Positions 38,757 to 48,571 of a stretch of DNA of 64,000 bases are shown one piece after another. How positions within the stretch are numbered: the stretch's first letter is position 1; each line of letters starts with the position of its first letter. A program made the translations under genes and the position numbers. The notes under the pieces are model-generated. The model saw nothing but the letters and a program-made list of their open reading frames with translations. It searched no databases and was not told the origin of the DNA. The DNA is from Caldifarciminota bacterium (GTDB lineage Bacteria; Hydrothermota; UBA3073). The stretch spans positions 28,638 to 92,637 of the forward strand of contig JAUWGP010000008.1 of the NCBI GenBank assembly GCA_030606335.1, read 5' to 3'.

Positions 38757-40106
38757 CTACTCGTTTTTGTCCCCTTTTCTAAGAATATTAACACTAAATT
38801 CTCCTAATTCGTCTTTACTGCAATAAATTCCAACCAATTGATAGTCACCAGCCTCGAGAATTAATCCCCTTCTCCAATATTTGCTTAGGACATTCCAATT
38901 CTCGCTCAAGTTCCTTACGTACGCTCTGTAGTCACCTCTCTGCCTGCTTTCTCCAGATAAGATAAGTCTTTGACTCTCTATAAAGAACGAAGTTCGATCT
39001 CGTACTTTTACTGTTTCATTTTTTTCTCTCATTAAAATCTTTCCTGAGTTTATTTCCAACAAATATAAATCTCCCGAGGGAAGGAATACACCAAGGTGTT
39101 TATCATCAACGGATATGAAGGGAGTAGGTCCCATAACTGTACTTATTTTTTGCTCTTGTTTCCATAGCTGAGTCCCATTTTTCTCAAAAAGGCACCAGAA
39201 TGATTTATCGTCTCCTTTGTCAAAAGTACCTCTATCATTCTGTGTAAACAAAAGATAATAATCTCCCACAGGGACAATAGATATCAGTTTTTCATCTCCC
39301 AAATCCCAGACTTGCTTTTCCATACCATCAGGTAGGGAGAATATTCCCAAATAGGACTTTTCATCTATTTGCCTTTCCTCCCACAGAGCCGCTAAGGAGT
39401 CTCTTATCTCTTTATCTGAAAGAGTCTTATGTACAGTTGCTCTTATAAGACGTATCTTTCGCTGACGATATTCCCAACCCGTCCATTTTTTTAAGGTCAC
39501 TGCTACTTCATCATCAGAAAGAATATGAAATATAGGGCGGATATCCAGGGGAAGGTTTAATTGTAAATTTTTTTCTATCTCTAAGGATTTTCCGTCCCGA
39601 GATCGTAACCATCGAGAACCAACATATTTCCCAAACGCTTTATATAAATACCCACCCTCAGGTGACACTTGGTAGCATACACCAATCTCGGTATCACTAT
39701 AAAGTAACTCACCATTTTTACTATAAACTTGATTTTCAGCAGACTCATAGTCACCACTCCATTGGATTAATACAGTCTCGCCATTGTCAGAGAGTCTCAT
39801 TCCCATCTGATATATCGTGTTAAGTCGTGTATCTTTTTTATTATTAAGTTTCCATAACAGTTCCCCATCAGGAGTAAAGTAATAAACGGTTCCCTCTTTT
39901 GTTTCATCATTAACTGTTGCGACTGCTATATGTCCACTCACTTTTGCAGCCCTAAAATCAAGCATTCTTCCTTTAAACTCTCTACTCCACAAAATCTCAG
40001 CATCTGGGAAAAGCTCTTGTGCAAGCGGTAATTTTCCCACTTTTTCCGATATCTTCTTTGACCACTCACTGTTCGAAAATTGGACCAAAAAGAGCACAAT
40101 CAACAA
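38757..40106 (-). CDS. PQQ-like beta-propeller secreted protein
   Basis: AVATVNDETKEGTVYYFTPDGELLWKLNNKKD...; signal-like N-term. Confidence 0.65.
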   Translation of the reverse strand: MLIVLFLVQFSNSEWSKKISEKVGKLPLAQELFPDAEILWSREFKGRMLDFRAAKVSGHIAVATVNDETKEGTVYYFTPDGELLWKLNNKKDTRLNTIYQMGMRLSDNGETVLIQWSGDYESAENQVYSKNGELLYSDTEIGVCYQVSPEGGYLYKAFGKYVGSRWLRSRDGKSLEIEKNLQLNLPLDIRPIFHILSDDEVAVTLKKWTGWEYRQRKIRLIRATVHKTLSDKEIRDSLAALWEERQIDEKSYLGIFSLPDGMEKQVWDLGDEKLISIVPVGDYYLLFTQNDRGTFDKGDDKSFWCLFEKNGTQLWKQEQKISTVMGPTPFISVDDKHLGVFLPSGDLYLLEINSGKILMREKNETVKVRDRTSFFIESQRLILSGESRQRGDYRAYVRNLSENWNVLSKYWRRGLILEAGDYQLVGIYCSKDELGEFSVNILRKGDKNE

Positions 40107-40676
40107 TATAGCATATAATATAGTAACACCCCCTTTTTTATTTTATAAAAGTAAACTTTTTGACATCAACAAGTTTGTCGTCTATCTTTTGAATACAGAT
40201 TTACAATATACCAAGTAATGTATTCTTTTACCTGTAAGTTAATGTTTCGCAAAAACCCAATTGCAATTGAGGAGGAAAATATCATATGTATAAAAGCTTT
40301 TCTAACTCACAATAAACTACTTAATAAGGTGGTAAGAGAAAAATACCTATTACAATATTTTTCCATTAATTACTTCTAAAAACACATATGAAATTAAAAA
40401 ATTAACAAGAAGAATGTAGTCCTCATTTTTTATAAGTAACTAAGCTAATCTCTTTTAATGGCGAGTCTCTATATGAACAGGAGATGAGTAACTTTAGAAG
40501 GATACTACAATTCTACATCTGAGGTATCTAGGAGAAAGAAATGACTGCGTGTTTCTTTATGGTGTATTTCTAATTGCAGTTCGATAGCTTTCGATTAGCA
40601 TAGGAGAAATTCAATAGGAATGTGGATTATATTAGCTCTAATATCCACTTACAATAAAGATAGAATATCTACATAT

Positions 40677-40705
40677 ATTATAATCCAAAATGTCCCTTTT
40701 GTCAA
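40677..40705 (-). promoter_or_regulatory. Strong promoter far upstream of the 38757-40106 gene
   Basis: Complement TTGACA aaagggacattttggat TATAAT (17-bp spacer). Confidence 0.75.
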
Positions 40706-40996
40706 GTAAGGAATTTGAGAATATTCTCTTATTAATTAAAATTATATGGTTAATCGGAATTCTACATAAATTAGAAACTTGTTTTAACTTTCCTTCGAGA
40801 TAAATCCCACCTCAAAAGCGGCGTAATTGATTTATAAAACACTTATTTAGAAATTTTAAAATAAATGATGAGGTATTACGATTAAAGATAGTTCAAAAGA
40901 GTATTTAATTAAGAGAGTTAATCGACTTGAAGAAAGACTTAACCATTATATGTGAACTCATTTTGTGAGTTATATTCAGAGATAAGAAATAATTTC

Positions 40997-41025
40997 TTGA
41001 CATAGAGGGAAAGTTATGGTAAAAT
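40997..41025 (+). promoter_or_regulatory. Promoter of the P-loop kinase gene
   Basis: TTGACA tagagggaaagttatgg TAAAAT (17-bp spacer). Confidence 0.75.
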
Positions 41026-41066
41026 AAAAACATGCCCGGCAAACTGAGGATATTATAAAATGTCTT

Positions 41067-41639
41067 ATGGAATATTATAACGAATTGATTGGAAAGATTC
41101 AAGGATACTTAAAGGAACTACAGTGTCTAATTCTTATGATTGGTTCTGCTGGATGCGGCAAGACGACCCTTGCAATGTCATTGGTTAAGATGGTATCTTC
41201 ACCCAAGACCACACGTGTTTGTCTGGACAGTATTATTACAATGGAGAGTGGTTATAATTATGATTATGAACTGAGGGATTTTTACCGCGAATTGGAGATT
41301 GATACATCACGAAAATCTTTAGAACATGGTCATAGTCTGATAGTAGATGATACAAATATTTCAAGAGATATAAGAAAGTTATTCATAGAACTGGGGAATG
41401 AGTATAGCGGAGTTCAAACAGTAGGGATTTACTTCAATCTTTCTTCAGAAAGCTGTATTGAAAGGCGTGTAAACGACCCACTTCTTGCACTAAGAGAAAA
41501 GTACTCTAAAAAGGCTGACTGGTCAAGCATTATAAAAAAACAGACATACCTGACAGAAGAGCCAGGTCTGGATGAGGGTTTTGATGTATTGTTTGAAGTG
41601 AATAAAGACAATGAAATAAAGGTATATAAAAAGAAGTGA
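41067..41639 (+). CDS. P-loop ATPase/predicted kinase (polynucleotide-kinase-like)
   Basis: LILMIGSAGCGKTTLAMSLV Walker A; HSLIVDDTNISRDIRKLFIELG; NLSSESCIERR. Confidence 0.85.
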   Translation: MEYYNELIGKIQGYLKELQCLILMIGSAGCGKTTLAMSLVKMVSSPKTTRVCLDSIITMESGYNYDYELRDFYRELEIDTSRKSLEHGHSLIVDDTNISRDIRKLFIELGNEYSGVQTVGIYFNLSSESCIERRVNDPLLALREKYSKKADWSSIIKKQTYLTEEPGLDEGFDVLFEVNKDNEIKVYKKK

Positions 41640-41653
41640 ACCCAATCTCTTTT

Positions 41654-42427
41654 TCAAAATTTAAAGTATATACCTCCCCTGAACCTTGTTTTAAGTGCCG
41701 GGTTTATAGATATCACTTCAGGTGGAATATCCTCTGCCTCCACCCTTACTCCATATGCCTTAATATTGCCTATAAAGTCATACCCAAGAGAGAATCCGAA
41801 TTGATTCAGATTGCAATCTACACCAATTGTACTAACCATTGCACTTCCTCTATAGATTTCATCTATCTCATAATAATGTTCATTACCCAGGGTGTCCCTG
41901 AAATACAAACTGAAATCTATATAGACAGGAAAATATGTAAATGTCCCGCAACCGAAAATCTTAATATTTTCATGTTCCTTAATAGGAGATGCAGAAAAGG
42001 ATATGGAAACTCTGGGATATATATCTTCCTCCCGGATATTTCCATTGATAAAAACCGCCCCAACACCTATTGATGAATATGGTGGGTTTTCTCTTACATG
42101 AAAAACAATATCCCCTGAATATCCTTTTTCATCATATCCACTGACAATGGAGAAATGCTTGTTTAAGCCATATCTTATATACCATCTTGACATTGGTTGA
42201 AGATATGGGTAGTAATCCTTGTAAAGGTGTTCCTGATAATAATACTCAGTAGAATCTTCTTCCTCCTCTCCTGTTGTCCAGATTCCTCCCACAGAAAATT
42301 TACCAGGTTCTGGTTCTTCGTGACCTGCAACGACTGGAATGCGAATCGTATTGTTATGCCTTATTATTAATGTTGGATGTTTCGCACAACCGAAAATCAG
42401 GAGAAATATTAAGATTAATTTTTTCAT
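41654..42427 (-). CDS. Lipoprotein/outer-membrane hypothetical protein
   Basis: MKKLILIFLLIFGCAKHP lipobox; beta-rich. Confidence 0.65.
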   Translation of the reverse strand: MKKLILIFLLIFGCAKHPTLIIRHNNTIRIPVVAGHEEPEPGKFSVGGIWTTGEEEEDSTEYYYQEHLYKDYYPYLQPMSRWYIRYGLNKHFSIVSGYDEKGYSGDIVFHVRENPPYSSIGVGAVFINGNIREEDIYPRVSISFSASPIKEHENIKIFGCGTFTYFPVYIDFSLYFRDTLGNEHYYEIDEIYRGSAMVSTIGVDCNLNQFGFSLGYDFIGNIKAYGVRVEAEDIPPEVISINPALKTRFRGGIYFKF

Positions 42428-42479
42428 GCGAAAATAAGGGTCAAGCATTCTGAAATTCTATAAGTTTATAAACATTAAA

Positions 42480-42508
42480 ATTATACTATATAATCAATAG
42501 ATTGTCAA
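42480..42508 (-). promoter_or_regulatory. Promoter of the 41654-42427 gene
   Basis: Complement TTGACA atctattgattatatag TATAAT (17-bp spacer). Confidence 0.7.
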
Positions 42509-42539
42509 GAAAAATGTATAATGTCAAGACTTGGTCTTT

Positions 42540-43277
42540 CTACGGACCCAAGTTTTGCATTGTTGAACCTCCAGTGATAGTGATGTTCCCCATTGTTGGA
42601 TTACCGTAGTAGTAAAGTCTTGATGCACCACTTAGATTAGCATTTAATATTCCACTTGTGTGAATCATAGCCTGACTTGCTCCGCTTAGAACGACATCTG
42701 CATTAATAGCTATGAAATTGTCTAATTCTGACGTACTGGCACCACTTGCATTGATATCCAGATCTTTACCATCCCCTTCCAGGGTAATGAGACTAGCACC
42801 AGATAAATTTAAATATACATTACCTGTGTTCATAGTAGTGATGACTATACTGGCACCTGATAAATTAGCCTCGAAAGCATGTTCGAAATCAAAATTGAAA
42901 ATAGTAGCTTCAGATGCTCCACTCAGATTTAAGTCCTCCAAATCAGGGAGTGTAATATCAGCTTCAAGAGTTACATTCTGATAAGAATATCCTCTGTCAA
43001 GGTATATTTTGAATGTATTTCCCTGCTTAATTGCATTAAGATAATTTTCAATATTATCGTCAACTCTCAATACAATACTGAAACTATCACTCTGGGTGAT
43101 AGTAGCCTTAAATGCATTAGCTATATCGATTTTGGTGAAATCGATAAAATTTTTCTCTATCGTGACCACATTTCCTGAACCTGTAATGGTATTTGGAGCT
43201 GATATATTTATGAAACATCCTATAGTTGTACAAATAATTAGGATTATAGGTATCGCAAGATATTTAAGTTTTTTCAT
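42540..43277 (-). CDS. Head GIN domain (DUF2807) lipoprotein
   Basis: ICTTIGCFINISAPNTITGSGNVVTIEKNFIDFTKIDIANAFKATI; repeated LSGAS. Confidence 0.88.
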   Translation of the reverse strand: MKKLKYLAIPIILIICTTIGCFINISAPNTITGSGNVVTIEKNFIDFTKIDIANAFKATITQSDSFSIVLRVDDNIENYLNAIKQGNTFKIYLDRGYSYQNVTLEADITLPDLEDLNLSGASEATIFNFDFEHAFEANLSGASIVITTMNTGNVYLNLSGASLITLEGDGKDLDINASGASTSELDNFIAINADVVLSGASQAMIHTSGILNANLSGASRLYYYGNPTMGNITITGGSTMQNLGP

Positions 43278-43336
43278 ATATCATCTCCTCTATATATAGC
43301 TGTTATATAATAAATCAACCTTCCAATTCTCCCTAT

Positions 43337-43365
43337 ATTATATCACAAATTATTACAAAAATCAA
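43337..43365 (-). promoter_or_regulatory. Promoter of the DUF2807 gene
   Basis: Complement TTGATT tttgtaataatttgtga TATAAT (17-bp spacer). Confidence 0.65.
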
Positions 43366-43415
43366 GAAAAAAGGAGATAAACCTATCAATCCGGTGTTTT
43401 GAACGCAATTTATGG

Positions 43416-43435
43416 AGCACTATATAAATAGTGCT
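43416..43435. repeat. Perfect stem-loop AGCACTAT ataa ATAGTGCT
   Basis: Inverted repeat in the intergenic region between two minus-strand genes. Confidence 0.6.
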
Positions 43436-43571
43436 ACCATTTAACATCTGTTGTATATGTTAAAGCGAAGCACATATCCGTTTCCGTCAACTGACGGAGA
43501 CATCTGACAGAAAGGTGAGAAAGAGATTATGAGGGTGTGATATTCCTCGAACTTATTTGTCCAGAATAATA

Positions 43572-45578
43572 CTATTTCAGCACCAAGAACTTTCTGTCAC
43601 CAGTATATTTACCCACAACCATCTTAAGAAAATATACACCCGATACAAGCTCATCTGTATTTATTGTAAGGGTATGCTTTCCAGCATTAAATCTTTCGTT
43701 TGTAAGTATGCTTATAAGTGAACCTGTTACATCGTATATCCTTATGGATACATGTTCATTCCTTGGGATGCTGAAATTTAATGTTGCAGACTTTGAGATT
43801 GGGTTTGGAGTTATAACAGGAAGATTGTAAGCCAGTTCCTGAGAAGTTTCCTCTACACCAAGTTCAAACCAGGATGTAAGATTGTAGATTAATGTATCCT
43901 GTGCGTTTGTGTCAGTTACGGCATGAAAAGGGAAGTACAGGAATACTACCTTAAATCCAAACTCCGGGTCTTCATATCTGTATCCAAGAATGTTCCCCTC
44001 CTCATCGAAAAAGAGCGGAACACACTCATCATCTATTTCAGTGAATATGCCGGTCCAGGTTATCTGCTCTACTAAATTACAGTCAACAGTTACCTCAGAA
44101 GGCATACCTGTGGTGAGTATATCTGTGTTTTCTATGGTAACAGTGAAGGGAGATTCGAGTATGTAATCATCGATGCCTGCATATACCTTCAAGTAATCTC
44201 TTAAAGGATGTGGTGATGGGTATGCAATCCACTCACCATAACCAAGACCATAGCCACCCCCGGGTATATCCTGACCAGCAAGGAATAAACATCCACCGTT
44301 GTCCATGAAGTCTCTGAAGGGTTGAATCCAAGACCAGCCGTAAGGCTCCATAGCAAAGTTAGCACCGGTGAAAGCAAGCCATGAAACAGCCCTTGCCCCA
44401 TCACCTGTTGCATAGAAGTCTGTTACTGTGTTATCAGCGATACCGTCAGTTCTTTCATACCATAAGTCCCAGGGCAGACCTAAAAATGCATCGTGTAAAC
44501 CAGAACCCCAGTTTTCATCAGACTCGATATATAGAAGAGCGTTTCCGGGTGTACCCGCCTTAACCTTATACCAGTACACAGGAGTTATATCTACTGCACC
44601 CACACCATCAGAACCCTCAACCCAGTAGGTTACCTTAGTTTCTGGTGGCTGATCTGGTATTGTCACATGCCACCATGCATATTCCCATCCAGGTGCAGGA
44701 AACCTCACTGAATCCTGAATTACATTAACATCCAGGGTATCATATGTATCATTAAGAATATAGTAGAGCGTTATATTATCGATTCCCAGGGTCGAGGCAT
44801 CCGGGTCGAAGTCTTCTGTATAGATATCAACCATTCTATCACCCGTGTTATATGTCCCTTGTAATTCTTCAGCCTCGATGACAGGACCAATATTCTCATA
44901 GACCTTCACGAGCGCTCTTACCCAGAAGAGGTGCCATGAGGAATACCAACCAGGTCCATTTGCTGCTGGGGCTGCACCACCCTGCTTATAACATATTGCA
45001 TGGTACGGGGGACTTACATTCGGATCTATCCTCGATGTATGGCTTGAGTCACCTATTACAGTACCAGCCCAGAAGGCATCCTTACCTACATCAGGGGTGC
45101 CAGGGACGCTGAGGGTATCCCACTGCCAGTCTTCGGTAAATGGAAAGTCAAATTCAGCTCGTGCGAAAATAGTTCCAACAGGAGTTGGTCCTGGCATAGA
45201 TGCGGAATTGTGATACTCTTCATAGGAATTAAGTGTTACTCCATCAGGGACGTCTGCTACAAGTCCCCAGTATGAGTAGACCCCAGCATCTGAAAACATG
45301 TATTTACAGAAGTGTACTTCAACAAGAGAGCAGGCTGCAGGTGGTTCAAAGAATACACCAAGTGTGTCACCAGGAAGATAAGGACACAGATAACCACCAT
45401 AAATACCATCATACTGTATAAGCCACCAGACCCAGTCTTTTTCAGCAGTAACTATTTTACTTGGCTCTCCAGGTTTAGTTGGTAAAAGGTAAACCTCTCT
45501 GGATTTTGCGTAAATATTGTCTGGTTTAAGAAGACCCAGGGTCAAAATTATTACAAGTATATATATTGTTTTCATCAT
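43572..45578 (-). CDS. Secreted protein with T9SS-type/FlgD-like C-terminal sorting domain
   Basis: Signal peptide; C-term PNPISKSATLNFSIPRNEHVSIRIYDVTGSLI...GVYFLKMVVGKYTGDRKFLVLK. Confidence 0.78.
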   Translation of the reverse strand: MMKTIYILVIILTLGLLKPDNIYAKSREVYLLPTKPGEPSKIVTAEKDWVWWLIQYDGIYGGYLCPYLPGDTLGVFFEPPAACSLVEVHFCKYMFSDAGVYSYWGLVADVPDGVTLNSYEEYHNSASMPGPTPVGTIFARAEFDFPFTEDWQWDTLSVPGTPDVGKDAFWAGTVIGDSSHTSRIDPNVSPPYHAICYKQGGAAPAANGPGWYSSWHLFWVRALVKVYENIGPVIEAEELQGTYNTGDRMVDIYTEDFDPDASTLGIDNITLYYILNDTYDTLDVNVIQDSVRFPAPGWEYAWWHVTIPDQPPETKVTYWVEGSDGVGAVDITPVYWYKVKAGTPGNALLYIESDENWGSGLHDAFLGLPWDLWYERTDGIADNTVTDFYATGDGARAVSWLAFTGANFAMEPYGWSWIQPFRDFMDNGGCLFLAGQDIPGGGYGLGYGEWIAYPSPHPLRDYLKVYAGIDDYILESPFTVTIENTDILTTGMPSEVTVDCNLVEQITWTGIFTEIDDECVPLFFDEEGNILGYRYEDPEFGFKVVFLYFPFHAVTDTNAQDTLIYNLTSWFELGVEETSQELAYNLPVITPNPISKSATLNFSIPRNEHVSIRIYDVTGSLISILTNERFNAGKHTLTINTDELVSGVYFLKMVVGKYTGDRKFLVLK

Positions 45579-45702
45579 AGTTACCTCCAGTTAGATGAAT
45601 TAGGGTATAGGTATTTACAACACACTAAACAAATCTATTTTTTTTGATATCGTTTATTTTTATTGAAATACTCTAACGCCGATTTAACTCAAAAAAAGAA
45701 CA

Positions 45703-48504
45703 TTATCTCATTTTTAATAATTTCTTTATTTCAGTATATTCACCTGCAGTAACTTTAAGAAAATATACTCCAACTGGGACTTTTTTCCCAAAATTATTTC
45801 TCCCATCCCATTCAGTTGTAAACTTAGCTCTTGTAATTCCCTTATTCCACATGGTCTTAACCAATCTTCCACTTAGATCGTAAATAAAAATTTGAGAATT
45901 TTTTGACTCTGAATCCTGAGTAGTTAATTCTATAATTACTTTTGTGCTAAATGGATTGGGATATACTATAACACCAAGAATTGGGATTCCCTGTTCTCTA
46001 TTATCATCTGCTACTCCTATTAGCTTCCAGTCGGTAACTTTACCATATATATCATATCCTCTATGCCTACGGTCATCCATCCATGTAAACACTATGATGT
46101 TATGATTACAGTCAAGGCAAAACCGCCATGATTTTTGATGATTGTAAGGTAAAGAATCAGAGGCATTTATCTGTAAGTTTTCACCTACCACAACACCGTT
46201 CTCATATTTTTGTGCCATTATTTCAGGATCGCCATCAGGGTTCCTATAGTCCTCCCATGTTATCAAAAACCTTTCACCATAAGGGTCTATAGCTATTGAT
46301 GGTGACAACTGCCAATTCGTTCCTTCGTCATCGTTCACTCTGAAGTTAGAACCTATAGGATTTCCTGACGCATCATATGTTTGTGCATAAATGTCATAAT
46401 CACTACGACAATCCACCCAGCATATCACAAATTTTCCCTCACAATCCATAGCTACTGATGGTAACTTTTGGGAACTCCACGTTTCATCGTCATTTATTTT
46501 GAAATTCGACCCTAAAGGATTTCCAAGCACATCGTACATCTGGGCATAGATATCATAATTATGATTACGCTTGTCTTCCCAGCAAATCATAAAGTTGCCA
46601 GTACTGTCAATAGCTGCTGAAGGATAAGATTGCCAATTTGTTCCTTCATCATCATTTACTTTGAAATTTGAACCTATAGAGTTTCCATAGGAATTATATC
46701 TCTGAGCATAGATATCCCAGTAACCGTTATACGAACAACCCATCCAGCAAATGACAAAGTTGCCGTTAAAGTCCATAGCTACTGATGGGAACCTGTGATT
46801 TATTATCTCTGTATCGTTGTTAACCTTAAAGTTTATTCCTACTGGAATACCAGATGCATCATATATCTCTGCATAGATATCGAGATCGTTATTACGCCTA
46901 TCCTCCCAGCAAACCACAAAATTTCCTTTGTAATCCATTGATGCTGAAGGTGATAATTGCCATTTGGTCCCTACATCGTCATTTACTTTGAAGTTCTGAC
47001 CGCAAAAATTTCCAAATGTATCGTATATCTGTGCATATATATCCCAGTTACCATTTCGATCATCTTGCCAACAAACCATAAATTTTTCGCACATATTACT
47101 TGCCACTGAAGGATACTCTTGTGATCTTGTTCCTTGATCTTCTGACCATTTGAAGTTTGAACCAACTGGGTTGACGAGACTATCGTATCTCTGCACATAT
47201 ATATCCGCATTATCATTGCGCCAGTCAATCCAGCAAATTAAAAAGTTTCCGTTAATATCCATTGATGCTGAAGGTGATAATTGCATGCTTGTCTCTCCGT
47301 CCTCATTCACTCTGAAGTTCGACCCTATAGGACTTCCTGATGTATCGTATAGTTGCGCATAAATATCTGGCTCATAGTTATCTCGCCAATCAGTCCAGCA
47401 AATCATAAAGTTACCACCTGCACCCATTACTATCGTTGGATATTGTTGCCAGTTCATACCCTCATCGTCGTTTACTTTGAAGATAAGACCCATTGGGTTA
47501 CCTAATGCATCAAATTTCAGCGCATAGATATCACCGTCGTCTGCTTGCAGGTCCTGCCAACTGACAACAAAACTCCTACTACTGTCCACTGCAATTGAGG
47601 GAGGCAAAGCAGTTACTTCTGTATTATTAATCATAAAATTTGAGCCGACAGGATTTCCTGTGTAATCATATATCTGTATGTATATTTCCCAATCACCCTT
47701 ACGACTGTCTACCCAGCATAATATAAAGTTACCATTAATATCTATAGCTGCTGAGGGATAGTACTGCATATTCGTTCCTTCGTCATCGTTCACTCTGAAG
47801 TTAGAACCTATAGGATTTCCTGACGCATCATATCTTTGTGCATACACATCGAGATTGTAATTACGCGAATCCATCCAGCAAATTATAAAGTTACCATAGA
47901 CATCAATTGCTATCGATGGATAAAACTGACCAGCCATCCCGGCATCATCATTTACTTTAAAGTTTGAATCGATTGGATTACCTAAGCTATCATATCTCTG
48001 TGCATATATATCCGTAAAACCACTACGGTCGTCTTGCCAGCATATCACAAAGTTACCGAAGCTATCCATACCTATTGAAGGATTCGTCTGCCAATTTATA
48101 CCAGCATCATCATTAACCCTGAATTCAGAGCCCATTGGATTACCACGAACATCGTATATTAATGCATATATGTCAGAACTAATTGTGCTGTTGTCTACCC
48201 AGCATATCACAAAGTAGCTGTTTTTACACATAGCGACTGAGGGAAAATATTGATTACATCCACCTGTAGTATCATCATTGACAAGAAAGTCGTTTTTAAT
48301 CACATCCTTTGATTCATTCCAACCGAGTTTGTTAAAAATTTTTTCTTCTTGAATATTTGGATAAATATCTGCGTTTAATGTTAAAGAAATGGATAACAAA
48401 GGTATCATAAATATTACAACTGGCAATGTCCTTGTCTTTGATACAGGCGTTATATTGTTTCTGATAAGGACTTTTGTTTTGTATATCTTGGTTTCTTTTT
48501 GCAT
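45703..48504 (-). CDS. Large secreted tandem-repeat (propeller-like) protein with sorting domain
   Basis: ~13-14 units of GNFVICWxDxRNxxxDIYAQxYDxxGNPIGSNFxVNDDEGTNWQxxPSxAMD; C-term PNPFSTKVII...VPVGVYFLKVTAGEYTEIKKLLKMR. Confidence 0.85.
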   Translation of the reverse strand: MQKETKIYKTKVLIRNNITPVSKTRTLPVVIFMIPLLSISLTLNADIYPNIQEEKIFNKLGWNESKDVIKNDFLVNDDTTGGCNQYFPSVAMCKNSYFVICWVDNSTISSDIYALIYDVRGNPMGSEFRVNDDAGINWQTNPSIGMDSFGNFVICWQDDRSGFTDIYAQRYDSLGNPIDSNFKVNDDAGMAGQFYPSIAIDVYGNFIICWMDSRNYNLDVYAQRYDASGNPIGSNFRVNDDEGTNMQYYPSAAIDINGNFILCWVDSRKGDWEIYIQIYDYTGNPVGSNFMINNTEVTALPPSIAVDSSRSFVVSWQDLQADDGDIYALKFDALGNPMGLIFKVNDDEGMNWQQYPTIVMGAGGNFMICWTDWRDNYEPDIYAQLYDTSGSPIGSNFRVNEDGETSMQLSPSASMDINGNFLICWIDWRNDNADIYVQRYDSLVNPVGSNFKWSEDQGTRSQEYPSVASNMCEKFMVCWQDDRNGNWDIYAQIYDTFGNFCGQNFKVNDDVGTKWQLSPSASMDYKGNFVVCWEDRRNNDLDIYAEIYDASGIPVGINFKVNNDTEIINHRFPSVAMDFNGNFVICWMGCSYNGYWDIYAQRYNSYGNSIGSNFKVNDDEGTNWQSYPSAAIDSTGNFMICWEDKRNHNYDIYAQMYDVLGNPLGSNFKINDDETWSSQKLPSVAMDCEGKFVICWVDCRSDYDIYAQTYDASGNPIGSNFRVNDDEGTNWQLSPSIAIDPYGERFLITWEDYRNPDGDPEIMAQKYENGVVVGENLQINASDSLPYNHQKSWRFCLDCNHNIIVFTWMDDRRHRGYDIYGKVTDWKLIGVADDNREQGIPILGVIVYPNPFSTKVIIELTTQDSESKNSQIFIYDLSGRLVKTMWNKGITRAKFTTEWDGRNNFGKKVPVGVYFLKVTAGEYTEIKKLLKMR

Positions 48505-48571
48505 TTTTTTATCATTAATAATGCAATTTAATCTTATATTGAATCAACCTGGAGCAAAAAACAAAAATTGT

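Noticed and set aside
40160-40710. Several tiny ORFs with RBS-like sequences (e.g. MYKSFSNSQ*, MTACFFMVYF*, MWIILALISTYNKDRIS...)
   Set aside because: Too short and mutually out of frame; an eroded gene is possible but cannot be supported from sequence alone
43490-43510. CCGTCAactGACGG-type palindrome downstream of the 43572-45578 gene
   Set aside because: Could be a weak terminator, but lacks a T-run and is too short to classify confidently
45703-48504. Regular ~160-bp DNA periodicity considered as a CRISPR or satellite array
   Set aside because: Fully explained by in-frame tandem protein repeats in a 933-aa ORF
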